From contig NZ_BMPI01000050.1 in the NCBI RefSeq assembly GCF_014647515.1, positions 22,418 to 86,417 on the forward strand: a stretch of 64,000 bases of DNA, given 5' to 3'. The notes under the pieces were generated by a model, which was not told where the DNA came from, made no database searches, and saw only the letters and a program-made list of their open reading frames with translations. Source of the stretch: Dactylosporangium sucinum. GTDB taxonomy: Bacteria > Actinomycetota > Actinomycetes > Mycobacteriales > Micromonosporaceae. The position numbers were made by a program, and so were the translations under genes. This document shows positions 50,832 to 59,814 of the stretch, piece after piece (position 1 is the first letter of the stretch; each line of letters opens with the position of its first letter).

Positions 50832-52489
50832 TGCGGTACCTCCTCGTGCTGATGCGTTCGGTCGACGGCCATCGGCAGCGCCTTGGCCAGGCTGCGCAGG
50901 AACCACACCTCGGCCTGGGAGGTGGAGTGGTGGACCTCGACATCGTTGCGGTCCTTGACGAGACGGCCGACCCACGCGTCCGGCCCGGCCGCAGCGACCA
51001 GGTCGTCACCGATCCCCCGGACGGCCCCCTGGACCCGTCGCTGCCACGTGGTGCGCACGTCGGCCAGGTCGCTGGCCGGGCCGAGCCCGGCCAGCCAGTC
51101 GCGGTACAACCGGTCGAGGAGGCTGTACGCGTCCTCGGCAGCGCGGTCGGCCGCACCGTTCTCCGTGCCGGAGCCGCCAGCGGCACGCACCAGATTGGCT
51201 GCGAGGGTCCGCAGCACCTTGACCGCGGCGTCGGCGTCGCCGGCAGCATCCAATGCCGCAGTACGCAGGGGCGACTGCTCGTCGGCGAGGAGGACGTTCA
51301 TGGTCAGCGAGTCGCCGTAGACGTCGTCGACGACCGCGTTCTGGGTGCCGTAGGTGACGCTCACCGCTCGGTGCAGCACCCGACGGTCCGACTCGACGAT
51401 GCCGGTGACGGTGAGCCGGGCCAGCCACTGCTGCACGAGCGGGGACAGCCGCTGCTGCGGCTCGCTGCCGGGCGGCGGTGCCGGCGGCAGCAGGGTGTGC
51501 AGGCCCCGCCACAACGCCCGGGTGTGATCGTGCGGCCGGGGCAGGTAGACCGGGACGCGCTTCTGCTGCTTCTCGCGCGGTCCGCTGCGGCCCCAGACGC
51601 TCATCGGCTCCAGCCGGTGGCGGTCCTGCCAGTCGATCGGGTCGCCGTTGGAGATCATGGCGCCGGTGATCCCGGCACGGTCGCCGAACAGCCGGATCCG
51701 GCGTGACTGCCACGTGTACAGGCCGAGGACTCCGTACGGGCCGCGGGTCTTTTCTGCTTCCTCGACAGCGGTCTGCGCTGGCCGCTCCCAGGCCGGCAGG
51801 TCGAGCTCGTCGGCGGCCCGCCAGTCCGGCGCGACGGGTATGAGATTGAGCAGCAGGGTTTCCCGCAGTGATGCGCCCTCCAGGTAGACCCCGCCGAGCG
51901 CGCCCGCGGACGCGATGCCCATGGGGTAGCCCTTGCCGTTCTTGACGCGGGGGTCGCCGACGGCGCCGGTCTTGATGCCGGAGGGGTCGAACGCCTGGCA
52001 GTGCACGAGCCAGCGGGCGGCCTCGGCCGGTGAGATCGAGTCGATGCCGGTCCCGGCCCGTGCGGTCAGGAACTGCATGCCGTTGGGCACGTCGGCGATC
52101 AGCCGCTCCAGACCGTACGTGTTGTCCTTGTCGGCGCGCAGGCCGGCGACCTGGTAGAACGGCTCGTCGGGGTGGAGCAGGTCGAACCGGTGCCGGAACT
52201 CGCCGAGGTAGTCGGTGATGTCGGTCAGCGGTAGCCGGTCGTCGCGCCACAGCGCCCGCCACGCGGTCTCGCCGACCGGGCCGTCGGTCGCGCGATGCAG
52301 GATCGCGAGCGCCAGGCGCAGTATCGCGAAGGTCTGCGACGGCAGTTCACAGGCGATCATGCGCAGCTGCGGGGCCTCCTCGAACAGGCCGAGCAGCGAC
52401 ACGTCGCGGCGCTGCCCGGCGGCATCCAGCACCGGGACCCACGCCTCGTCCAGCAACAAGAACCCGGCGGGATGCGGTGAGCCGGTCAC
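50828..52489 (-). CDS. cse1: Cascade large subunit Cse1 (CasA, Cas8e)
   Basis: Large subunit of about 553 residues that recognises the PAM. Typical segments are FLLLDEAWVPVLDAAG at the N-terminus, FDLLHPDEPFYQVAGL, and a C-terminal four-helix bundle. Two GTG codons lie 6 nt apart; the second (52489) is preferred because GAGGAGGT is then 6-7 nt upstream, while the first at 52495 is too close. It starts 27 nt after cas3. Confidence 0.94.
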   Translation of the reverse strand: MTGSPHPAGFLLLDEAWVPVLDAAGQRRDVSLLGLFEEAPQLRMIACELPSQTFAILRLALAILHRATDGPVGETAWRALWRDDRLPLTDITDYLGEFRHRFDLLHPDEPFYQVAGLRADKDNTYGLERLIADVPNGMQFLTARAGTGIDSISPAEAARWLVHCQAFDPSGIKTGAVGDPRVKNGKGYPMGIASAGALGGVYLEGASLRETLLLNLIPVAPDWRAADELDLPAWERPAQTAVEEAEKTRGPYGVLGLYTWQSRRIRLFGDRAGITGAMISNGDPIDWQDRHRLEPMSVWGRSGPREKQQKRVPVYLPRPHDHTRALWRGLHTLLPPAPPPGSEPQQRLSPLVQQWLARLTVTGIVESDRRVLHRAVSVTYGTQNAVVDDVYGDSLTMNVLLADEQSPLRTAALDAAGDADAAVKVLRTLAANLVRAAGGSGTENGAADRAAEDAYSLLDRLYRDWLAGLGPASDLADVRTTWQRRVQGAVRGIGDDLVAAAGPDAWVGRLVKDRNDVEVHHSTSQAEVWFLRSLAKALPMAVDRTHQHEEVPQ

Positions 52490-52516
52490 GGTCACACCTC
52501 CTCTTGGTGGGTTGGG

Positions 52517-55360
52517 TCAGGCGGCGCGTTCGACGCGCAGCCCTTCGTGCGGGTCGTAGTGCAATGCGAAGCCCGCCACGGTGGCGGTGCCGTCGGTGTC
52601 GACGTCGAGGACGAGCTCACCGGCCAGCCACGCGCTGTCCTGCCAGGCGCTGAGGTCGATGCGTTGTTCGAGGGCGGCGATGACGTCGTCGATGACCTCC
52701 GGGGCGGTCATCGTGCGAGGCAGTGGCAGGGTGCAGCGGGCGATCTGCCGCGGCAGCGGCCACCGTGGGACGCTGCCGGTCGGCACCGCCGCGCCGCCCC
52801 CGTCGATCCAGGGTGGCACCACCAGGCCGTCCGGGGTGCGGACCAGTAGCAGGACGTCGAGGGTTTCGCCGTCGGTGTCGCGGACGTGACCGCGGGCGGT
52901 GCGCTCATCCGGGTTGCCGACGCCACCGGTGAGCCAGTTGATCAGCGATGCGCCGGGCTCCCCCGGCTCGGCGAGCCGGAAGCCGTCCGCCTTCAGACTC
53001 TTGGCGGTCGTCTCCTCCTCCGCCCGTGCCTGGGCCTCGGCCATTGCCGGCTGCCAGGCGGGTGGGCCGACCGGTGTGTCGCCGTAGGCGGCCTGGGTGA
53101 GGGGTGCGATGTCGGCTGGCAGCCGCAGCGCTTCGCCGTCCAGGTGTGGCAGCAGTACGGCGGCCGCCCGCAGCAGCGCTGAGGTCTGATAGACGCGGCG
53201 CGAGCCCGGGACGGGCTGCGGCGGTTCGGTGGTCCAGTCGGCGCCGGTGATCCAGCAGGTGGGTGTGGTGAGCCGGGCTGCACGTCCGGTGCGGGAGTGG
53301 CGGTGCAGCCGGCCGATGCGCTGCAGGATCAGGTCGACCGGGGCGAGGTCGGTGACGAGCAGGTCGAAGTCGATGTCGAGGGACTGTTCGGCGACCTGGC
53401 TGGCGACGACGACGTGCCGGTGCGGCCGGGCGGCGGTGCCGGGCGGCCCGAACGTCTCGCGCAGCCAGCGGTCTTTCGCGGCGCGGTCGACGGCCATGAA
53501 CCGGGAGTGCGCGACGGCCACCGGTGTGTCGGGTCCGAGGGAGGCGCGCAGGTCGGCGGCGGTCTGCTGGACCCGGGCGACGGTGTTGCGCACGACCAGG
53601 GCGCAGCCGCCGTCGGCGAGTCGTTCGCGGAGCAGGTCGGCCAGGGCGGCTGGGTCGTCGTCGAGGCGGTGCAGCTGGACGGTGGCGCCGCGGCCGGAGT
53701 CGGCGCAGGTGGTCGCGGTGGCGCCTCGTTCGGCGGCGGAGACGGTGACCAGTGGGTAGCGCAGGTCGGTGCGCAGCGGCGCGTACGGGTCGATCTTCGG
53801 CTTGCCGCGGTCCCGCCAGCCGGGTTTGGGGGGCGGTCCGAGCCTCCCGCGGTCGTAGGCCTCCATGAGCTCTGCCCGGCGCTGCGCGGGCAGGGTCGCG
53901 GACAGCACCACGACTGGGACGCCGTAACCGCCGAGCCATTGCAGGGCGCGGTCGAGGAAGCGGCCCATGAAGACGTCGTAGGCGTGTGCCTCGTCGATGA
54001 TGACGACCTTGCCGGCCAGGCCGAGGTGGCGCAGCACGAGGTGTTTGCTGCGCAGCGCGGCGAAGAGCAGCTGGTCGATGGTACCGACGACGAAGCTGGA
54101 CAGCAGGGCGCGTTTGCCGCCGGCGAACCAGGCGTGGACACCGAGATCGGTGCCGCCGGCGTCCTGCGCGATACCGCTGGGTAGCGGGCGGTGCCGCAGG
54201 CGGTCGTATTCGGGGTTGAGGGCGGCTTTGCCGTGAGCGAGCCGGACGTCGCGTTCGCCGCGGCCGGTGTCAGCGTCGGGCAGCCGCTGCAGCCAGGACA
54301 GCATGCGCCCGAACATGGCGTCGCTGGTGGCCCGGGTGGGCAGCGCCAGGTAGCAGCCGGACGCCGAGGTCCGGCGGGCGAGGATCTCGGCCGCGGCCAG
54401 GGCGGCTTCGGTCTTGCCCTCGCCCATCGCCGCTTCGACGATCATCATGCCGGGTGCCGGCATGGTTTCGGCGAGTTCGGCGACAGTGCGCTGGACCGGT
54501 CGGGGTGCCGCGCCGGGCGGCAGGTCGAACCGGGCGGCGAAGAGCTCGTCGACGCCATGCGGTGTGGGGGCGGGCGTCCAGGGTGTGGGCAGGGCGAGGT
54601 GGTCCCAGCCGAGACGCAGCCGGTCGTCGTCGGTGCCGGCCAGCAGGTACGGGAAAAGCTCCTCGTCGCTGGCGATCCAGTCGGCGGTGATGACGAGGCC
54701 GGTGAGGGCGGCCTGGACCGGCTGCGACAGCGGGGCCTGGTCCCAGTCGGTGAGGCGGTCGCCCGCGCCGGACCGCTCGGCCATCCAGGCCAGCAGTTCC
54801 CGCTGGACGTCTTGCCAGGCGGGGTCGCCGAGCAGGTACGGGCGGCTCTGCACGCCTTGCAGCAGCTCGTCGGTGGGCGGGACGCCGTGATGGCCGCCGA
54901 CGACGACGGCGTAGGGGTGAGGGTCGGCCCAGCCTTGGTCGTTGAGCCAGTCGGCGAGCACGACGTGGCCGGCGGCGGCGTGCGGCGCGAATCGCCGGTC
55001 GGCCTCGATCAGCGGGGCCTGGAAGGTCAGGCCCCGGTCGTGCATCCGGCGCGCGTACGGCTGGCTCTGGATGGCGAAGGCAGGGGTGGCCTTGCCGATG
55101 TCGTGGACGCCGGCGAGGAAGACGGCGAGTGTGCGGCCGTCCTTGTCGCCGCCGGGCAGTTCGTCGGCGATGCGGCGGCGGACCGCGGGGCTGAGCCAGT
55201 GTTCCCAGAGTCGGCCGGCGACGTCGGCGGAGTCCGCGAGGTGCCGCCACAGCGGCAGCCAGCCGACCGGGGCTGCGCCGGTGCGATCCGTCTTGCCCCA
55301 CGCCGAGCGGGCCGCGTCGCTCAGCGGCGGCCCGCCTGTGCTGGTCGTCATGAGCGTCAC
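52517..55360 (-). CDS. cas3: CRISPR-associated nuclease-helicase Cas3
   Basis: Full-length Cas3 of about 947 residues. The N-terminal HD nuclease has His40, HDIGK with His86 and Asp87, HAAAGH near 127-132, GGHHG near 155-159 and Asp at ITADW. The helicase has Walker A AAMGEGKTE near 310-318, DEAH at 456-459, VLSATLP and QRIGRLHRH. It degrades DNA marked by Cascade. GTG at 55360 overlaps the upstream helicase stop as GTGA and has AGGGA 7 nt before it; ATG three codons later is the alternative. A much longer frame extends upstream but is shadow. Confidence 0.95.
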   Translation of the reverse strand: MTLMTTSTGGPPLSDAARSAWGKTDRTGAAPVGWLPLWRHLADSADVAGRLWEHWLSPAVRRRIADELPGGDKDGRTLAVFLAGVHDIGKATPAFAIQSQPYARRMHDRGLTFQAPLIEADRRFAPHAAAGHVVLADWLNDQGWADPHPYAVVVGGHHGVPPTDELLQGVQSRPYLLGDPAWQDVQRELLAWMAERSGAGDRLTDWDQAPLSQPVQAALTGLVITADWIASDEELFPYLLAGTDDDRLRLGWDHLALPTPWTPAPTPHGVDELFAARFDLPPGAAPRPVQRTVAELAETMPAPGMMIVEAAMGEGKTEAALAAAEILARRTSASGCYLALPTRATSDAMFGRMLSWLQRLPDADTGRGERDVRLAHGKAALNPEYDRLRHRPLPSGIAQDAGGTDLGVHAWFAGGKRALLSSFVVGTIDQLLFAALRSKHLVLRHLGLAGKVVIIDEAHAYDVFMGRFLDRALQWLGGYGVPVVVLSATLPAQRRAELMEAYDRGRLGPPPKPGWRDRGKPKIDPYAPLRTDLRYPLVTVSAAERGATATTCADSGRGATVQLHRLDDDPAALADLLRERLADGGCALVVRNTVARVQQTAADLRASLGPDTPVAVAHSRFMAVDRAAKDRWLRETFGPPGTAARPHRHVVVASQVAEQSLDIDFDLLVTDLAPVDLILQRIGRLHRHSRTGRAARLTTPTCWITGADWTTEPPQPVPGSRRVYQTSALLRAAAVLLPHLDGEALRLPADIAPLTQAAYGDTPVGPPAWQPAMAEAQARAEEETTAKSLKADGFRLAEPGEPGASLINWLTGGVGNPDERTARGHVRDTDGETLDVLLLVRTPDGLVVPPWIDGGGAAVPTGSVPRWPLPRQIARCTLPLPRTMTAPEVIDDVIAALEQRIDLSAWQDSAWLAGELVLDVDTDGTATVAGFALHYDPHEGLRVERAA

Positions 55361-57498
55361 GACGCCGTCCCTGGTGCGGGCCTGGCGGTGGGCAGCAGGG
55401 TGCTGGGGGCGCCGCTGTACGACAGGTACAGCACGTCGCGGGCCCGGGTCATCGCGACGAACAACAGGCAGCGTTCCCGCTGCAGGTCCTGGCGGTGGGC
55501 GTGCGGGTCGTCGGCGGCTGAGGTGACCGCGTTCGGGGCGGGCAGCACCCCGGCGTCGAGGCCGACGACGGCGAGGCAGCGGAACTCCAGGCCCTTCATG
55601 CCGTGCATGGTCGCGACGCGGACACCGATGACGCCGCGCTTGTCGTCGGCGACGTCGATGTTGGCGTCCTGCAGCGTGCGGCTGACGACGTCGACGACGC
55701 GGCCGGTGCGGGCGGCGACGCCGATGGCGTGTGGTTCGACGCCCTGGTCGAGCCAGGTGCCGACCTGTTCGATGAGCGCGTCGAGCTCCCCGTCGCGGTC
55801 GGTGTGGGTGGTGATGCTGGGGATGCCGCCGTGGGTGACGGCGCGGTATCCGCGTAGCGTGTCGTGTTCGTCGTCGAGGCCGAGGGTGTCGTCGCCGCTG
55901 AGCACGCGCACCGACAGGTCGAGGATTTCGTGGGTGGTGCGGTAGTTGACGGTGAGGCGCCGGGTCCGGCCCCGGACCTGGATGCCGACCTGCGCGAGCG
56001 AGACCTGGTTGTCGTAGATGCGCTGGTAGGGGTCGGCGAGCAGGAACATGTCGTTGGGTCCGGGGGCGACGAGAGCGCGTAGCAGCCGCCACTGCGCGGG
56101 GTGCAGGTCCTGGCCTTCGTCCACCACGAGGTGGCGGTACGGGGCGGGTCCGGTGCCGGCGATGGCGGCGGCCTCGTCGGCGAGCTGGGTGTGGGTGCGA
56201 AGACCGCCGGCGGTCATCTGGTCGACGACGGCCTGGACCGCGGCCCACACCTGGTCGCGGTGCGCGGCCCGCAGCCCTTCGCCCCGGCCGGTGCGGGCTG
56301 CGTCGCGGTACGCGTCGACGGTGGTCAGCCCTTGAGCCAGGATCACCTGCTCCCACTCGCGGCGCAGGAACGCGCCACCGTACTTTGTGATCCTTCCGGC
56401 GCGGTTCTGGTAGGTCGGACCCGCAGCGGCGGCCGCGGCCCACAGCGGGTCCAGTACCTCGTCGCTGCCGATCGTGAACTTCTTGCGCCGGCCACGGGTG
56501 ACGATGTCATACGCCAGCCGGTCGATGCTGATCACGTCGATGCGGGCGCGGACCGTCGGCGTGTCGCACAGGCGGTCCAGCTGACGGTCGAGTGCCTCGG
56601 CGAGCGCGCGAGTGAACGTGGTCAGGAGCACCTTGCCACCGTCGTCCGGCAGCCGGCCGGCGAGGAACACGGCGCGGTGCAGGCCGGTGACGGTCTTGCC
56701 GGTGCCAGCGCTGCCGGTCAGCAGGGCTGGGCCGCTGTAGACGTCGCGGTAGGCGACGTCGCGCTGCGTCGGGTGCAGGAATGTCCGCCACAGGTCGAAC
56801 GGGTGCTCCAGGATGGCGGCGAGCTCGATCGGGCCGTTGACGAACGCGATCCGATCCGGCGTCCGGCGGGCGGCCGCCGCGAGGTCGCGCGGGTCGACGT
56901 CGCCGGGTTCTTCGCCGAGCATGACCAGTCCGGATACTTCGCGCCAGATCTCGTCGGCGGGCAGACCGGCGGCGAAGCCGGTCAGTGCCGTTCGCTGTGT
57001 CTCGGGCAGCAGTTTGCAGAGGCTGAGCAGCTGCGGTTCGCTGTTGACCCGGCGCAGCAGCGGGATGAGGTCGGGGTCCACGCCCAGCCGGGTCAGTTCG
57101 GTGCCGGGCACGTGGTCGAGCACCCCGGCCGGTGCGGTGGCGGGCAGGTCGCTGGCGAACGCCTCGATGCGTTCCTGGTCACGGTCCTCGAGGATGCCGA
57201 GAGCGTGGTTGACCGTGAAGAGCCGGGTCGTGGCGTAGTGGTTGGCGTCGTCGTGCGGCAGGACGTCCTTGAGCAGGAACCTGGCGCCGCCGAGCGCGAC
57301 GACGATGCCGCGATAGAAGTTGTTGACGCGGAACGTCCGCACGTTCGGGTCCCGGGCGCCGGTCAGTTTCTCCAGGTGCAGGCCGGCGTGCGTGTGCTCG
57401 GCGAACTTGCCGATCGCCGCGAACACGGCCCGCTGCACGGCCCGGGGCAGCGCCCCGTAACGCGGCAGAAAGTCTCGATCGATGGCCAGCTCGGCCAT
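55357..57498 (-). CDS. RelE/ParE-like domain fused to UvrD/Rep-type helicase, coupled to cas3
   Basis: Protein of 713 residues. Residues 1-95 look like a RelE/ParE toxin-fold domain: FLPRYGALPRAVQRAVFAAI, HLEKLTGARDPNVRTFRVNN, YRGIVVALGGARFLLKDVLP, HDDANHYATTR. The rest is a superfamily 1 helicase: Walker A GSAGTGKT at 262-269, DEGQD at 460-464, LTVNYRT, TMHGMKGLEF and VAMTRARD. ATG at 57498 follows GGGGGAG. The stop overlaps cas3, so helicase and Cas3 are translated together from the promoter that serves the whole cas operon. Such fusions occur outside CRISPR loci too; a role in interference, adaptation or as a separate defence gene is open. Confidence 0.85.
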   Translation of the reverse strand: MAELAIDRDFLPRYGALPRAVQRAVFAAIGKFAEHTHAGLHLEKLTGARDPNVRTFRVNNFYRGIVVALGGARFLLKDVLPHDDANHYATTRLFTVNHALGILEDRDQERIEAFASDLPATAPAGVLDHVPGTELTRLGVDPDLIPLLRRVNSEPQLLSLCKLLPETQRTALTGFAAGLPADEIWREVSGLVMLGEEPGDVDPRDLAAAARRTPDRIAFVNGPIELAAILEHPFDLWRTFLHPTQRDVAYRDVYSGPALLTGSAGTGKTVTGLHRAVFLAGRLPDDGGKVLLTTFTRALAEALDRQLDRLCDTPTVRARIDVISIDRLAYDIVTRGRRKKFTIGSDEVLDPLWAAAAAAGPTYQNRAGRITKYGGAFLRREWEQVILAQGLTTVDAYRDAARTGRGEGLRAAHRDQVWAAVQAVVDQMTAGGLRTHTQLADEAAAIAGTGPAPYRHLVVDEGQDLHPAQWRLLRALVAPGPNDMFLLADPYQRIYDNQVSLAQVGIQVRGRTRRLTVNYRTTHEILDLSVRVLSGDDTLGLDDEHDTLRGYRAVTHGGIPSITTHTDRDGELDALIEQVGTWLDQGVEPHAIGVAARTGRVVDVVSRTLQDANIDVADDKRGVIGVRVATMHGMKGLEFRCLAVVGLDAGVLPAPNAVTSAADDPHAHRQDLQRERCLLFVAMTRARDVLYLSYSGAPSTLLPTARPAPGTAS

Positions 57499-57538
57499 GC
57501 CGTCACTCCCCCATCCGTCCGGCGATCGGTGTGACAGT

Positions 57539-57584
57539 ATTGTGAACCTAGACCACACGCAAAATCAATATGGACCGGGTTCAC
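57539..57584. promoter_or_regulatory. paired GTGAAC/GTTCAC element, helicase-cas3 and kinase promoters
   Basis: ATTGTGAAC (57539-57547) is followed by CCACA five bases later and by GTTCAC at 57579-57584. GTGAAC and GTTCAC are inverse complements separated by exactly 31 bp. The same arrangement with the same spacing recurs at 59815-59860. The element lies between the helicase start (57498, minus) and the kinase start (57664, plus). It is the best candidate for the operator of the cas operon. Confidence 0.6.
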
Positions 57585-57663
57585 GAACTGATGGCCGATG
57601 GGCGGTCCACCGAACAGCCGTTGCACTCCGGCTGGCGCTGCCGTTCCCGGTACAGTGACGGTC

Positions 57664-58890
57664 GTGAAGGCCGCCGACCGCCTCAAGGACCGCTACGAGG
57701 TGCGGCGCCCGATCGCCCGCAGCGGCATGGGCGAGGTGTGGGAGGCCCGGGACACGCAGCTCGACCGGACCGTCATCGTCAAGACCATCAACCCCGGCCG
57801 GTTCACCGTGGATCTCCTGCGCCGGTTCCGCCGTGAGGCGCGCCTCACGGCGCGGCTGGACCATCCGGGCGTGCCCGCCGTGTTCGACCTCGACAGCCAC
57901 GACGGCGAGCCGTACCTCGTCCTGCAGAGAATCGAGGGCATCCCCCTGACTGATCTCATCGCCGGGCAGGACGAGCTCCCGATCGCCCGGGTGTGCTCGA
58001 TCGGGGCGCAGATCAGCAGCGTCCTGCTCGCCGCCCACCGCATCGGCCTGGTCCACCGTGACCTCAAGCCGGGCAACGTGATGGTGGAACGCAACGGTGC
58101 GGTCAAGGTTCTCGACTTCGGCGTCGCCGTGATCGACGACGACGAGCGGTACTCCAGGATCACCCGGACCGGCGAAGGTCCCGGCACGGTCGGCTACATG
58201 GCGCCGGAGCAGATCGACGGCGCGGCCACCGACCACCGCACCGACCTCTACGGCCTGGGCGGCGTCCTGTTCGACCTGCTGACCGGTCAGCCGCCGTTCG
58301 GCGACGCCACGACGATGACCACGGTGCGACGTCAGCTGGGCAGTCCGCCGCCGCGTCCGTCACTGCTGCGGCCACAGATTCCCGAGGCTCTCGACGACCT
58401 GGTATACACGCTGCTCGCGCTGCACCCCGATGACCGGCCGGCCGACGCGGCCGAGGTGTACGAGGTCCTGGCGGCGCTGGCCGACGACCCGCCGCCGATC
58501 CCCGGGGTGATCAGCGACGAGCTCGACCCGGTCCGCGCGTACGCGGCCGTCGTCGGGCGGCAACCGGTCCGGCACGGCATCGCGCCGAACACCACCGGCG
58601 GGTTACCCGACCGGGTCGCGGAGGCGGACCAGCAGTTCGCGCAAGGCAATGTCCGGGTCGCCGCACGGCTGTGGCGAGAACTGGCCGACGAATACGCCAA
58701 CGACCATCCACTGTCGATCGAGTACCGGCTCCGCGCCGCCCGCGCGCACGTCGCGGCGGGCGAACGCGACCGTGCACTGCGCCAGTTCGAGGCAGTGCTC
58801 GCGGATCTGGCGCGGGCCGACGGCGCCAAGCACCCACGGGCGCAGACCCTGCGGGCGGAGATCGAGCAGTTACGGTACGGCGCACCATGA
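57664..58890 (+). CDS. Hanks-type serine/threonine protein kinase with TPR-like tail
   Basis: Kinase of about 408 residues. Glycine loop IARSGMGEVW, Lys40, Glu58, HRDLKPGN at 131-138, DFG at 151-153 and APE at 180-182 are all present, so it should be active. After residue 300 there is no transmembrane helix; instead a helical region (EADQQFAQGNVRVAARLWRE, then RAARAHVAAGERDRALRQFE) resembles TPR units. It is therefore cytosolic. The GTG at 57664 follows TACAGT by 7 nt, as in a leaderless mRNA; GTG 57655 is an alternative. It is divergent from the helicase-cas operon and convergent with an unknown gene. Its targets are unknown. Confidence 0.87.
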   Translation: MKAADRLKDRYEVRRPIARSGMGEVWEARDTQLDRTVIVKTINPGRFTVDLLRRFRREARLTARLDHPGVPAVFDLDSHDGEPYLVLQRIEGIPLTDLIAGQDELPIARVCSIGAQISSVLLAAHRIGLVHRDLKPGNVMVERNGAVKVLDFGVAVIDDDERYSRITRTGEGPGTVGYMAPEQIDGAATDHRTDLYGLGGVLFDLLTGQPPFGDATTMTTVRRQLGSPPPRPSLLRPQIPEALDDLVYTLLALHPDDRPADAAEVYEVLAALADDPPPIPGVISDELDPVRAYAAVVGRQPVRHGIAPNTTGGLPDRVAEADQQFAQGNVRVAARLWRELADEYANDHPLSIEYRLRAARAHVAAGERDRALRQFEAVLADLARADGAKHPRAQTLRAEIEQLRYGAP

Positions 58891-58893
58891 CGC

Positions 58894-59574
58894 TCACCCC
58901 GCCGCCCGGTCGACGAGAACCGTCCGACGGTCGCTGAACCGCCGCGGCAACAGCGCCGCCTTCTGCTCCGGGAAGCCGCGGCCGGTACGGCGGAACACCA
59001 GGGCGCAGGTCTGCCCCCGGATCTCGGTGGTAAGCGCGCGCCGTGCCAACGGCGGGTACATCACGCCGTGCTTGAGCCAGGCGGCCTCTTCGCCGTGCGC
59101 GTCGAAGCCGCGGCCGCTCGCGGCGTGACCGAACGCGTCGTGGACGGCACGGAACATGTCGTTCTCACCGTCGCTGAGGTACGGGTGCGGGTTGCCCGTC
59201 GCCGCACTGGCGAACACCCGCAGCCGGCGGTGACGTACATCCTCGACCATCGCCGCGGCGTCCGGATACGGGTCGTCGTCGACGACGCGGACCGCGACGC
59301 CGAGTCCGCCGAACTCCACCCGGCCGATAAGGAACTGGTACTGCCGCATCGTGTGGGCACAAAACTCGGCGTACGCGACGAAGGCGCGCTCGTCGCGGCC
59401 AGGAGCGGCCAGGTATGCGTCGGCGATGGCGTTGCCGAGCGCCGGGTCGAGCCGCACCCGGGCGTAGGCCACCGAGTCACGGACCCGCCCCGAGTACCGG
59501 CGGACACCCTCACGCAGGTATGCGACAGGCTCGAAGGACGGTAGCGGTGGAGCGGACAGTGCGGACGCGAACAA
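58894..59574 (-). CDS. conserved protein of unknown function with HDxFGH motif
   Basis: Protein of 226 residues that I cannot assign. The most striking block is MFRAVHDAFGHAASGRGF, then HGEEAAWLKHGVMYPPLARR and TTEIRGQTCALVF, rich in His, Glu and Asp, which suggests a metal site. It ends FPEQKAALLP then a short basic tail. No signal peptide or membrane segment is seen. The only start in frame after a stop is TTG at 59574, 20 nt downstream of the small-protein stop; AAGGGGGA lies upstream. It ends 3 nt from the convergent kinase gene. Confidence 0.6.
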   Translation of the reverse strand: MFASALSAPPLPSFEPVAYLREGVRRYSGRVRDSVAYARVRLDPALGNAIADAYLAAPGRDERAFVAYAEFCAHTMRQYQFLIGRVEFGGLGVAVRVVDDDPYPDAAAMVEDVRHRRLRVFASAATGNPHPYLSDGENDMFRAVHDAFGHAASGRGFDAHGEEAAWLKHGVMYPPLARRALTTEIRGQTCALVFRRTGRGFPEQKAALLPRRFSDRRTVLVDRAAG

Positions 59575-59582
59575 TCGTGTTC
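59569..59582. other. short palindrome at the start of the HDxFGH gene
   Basis: GAACA-ATCG-TGTTC, perfect over five base pairs, covers the TTG start of the downstream gene. It may be a translational or operator element, or chance. Confidence 0.25.
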
Positions 59583-59593
59583 ATGATCCCCCT

Positions 59594-59770
59594 TCAGTCG
59601 TGGTGGACGGTCGGACGGTCGACGTGCACGACATGCCGCTCACGGAGCGGCGGACCGGCCTGCCGCTCTCTGCGCAGCAGTTCGCCGAGCATCCGGATCT
59701 CGGATACCCGCCGGTCGTGGTGAACCTTGGCGAACTTACCGATGCTGGTGCTGTGCCCCCGCCGAGCCAT
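59594..59770 (-). CDS. small basic protein of unknown function (58 aa)
   Basis: ATG at 59770 has AAGGAGG 4 nt upstream, a strong ribosome-binding site. The 58 residues are rich in Arg and His (KFAKVHHDRRVSEIRMLGEL then LRRERQAGPPLRERHVVH). No family is recognised. It is the first gene of a two-gene minus-strand unit with the HDxFGH protein and shares its promoter region with the methyltransferase. A role as partner or regulator of the downstream protein is possible. Confidence 0.6.
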   Translation of the reverse strand: MARRGHSTSIGKFAKVHHDRRVSEIRMLGELLRRERQAGPPLRERHVVHVDRPTVHHD

Positions 59771-59814
59771 GACCCCTCCTTGGTTGTGACCACGACGAGC
59801 GTAGCGTGATCCGC

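Noticed and set aside
54191..55945. 584-codon frame antisense to cas3 and the helicase gene
   Set aside because: Shadow frame of two well-supported genes, low-complexity composition.
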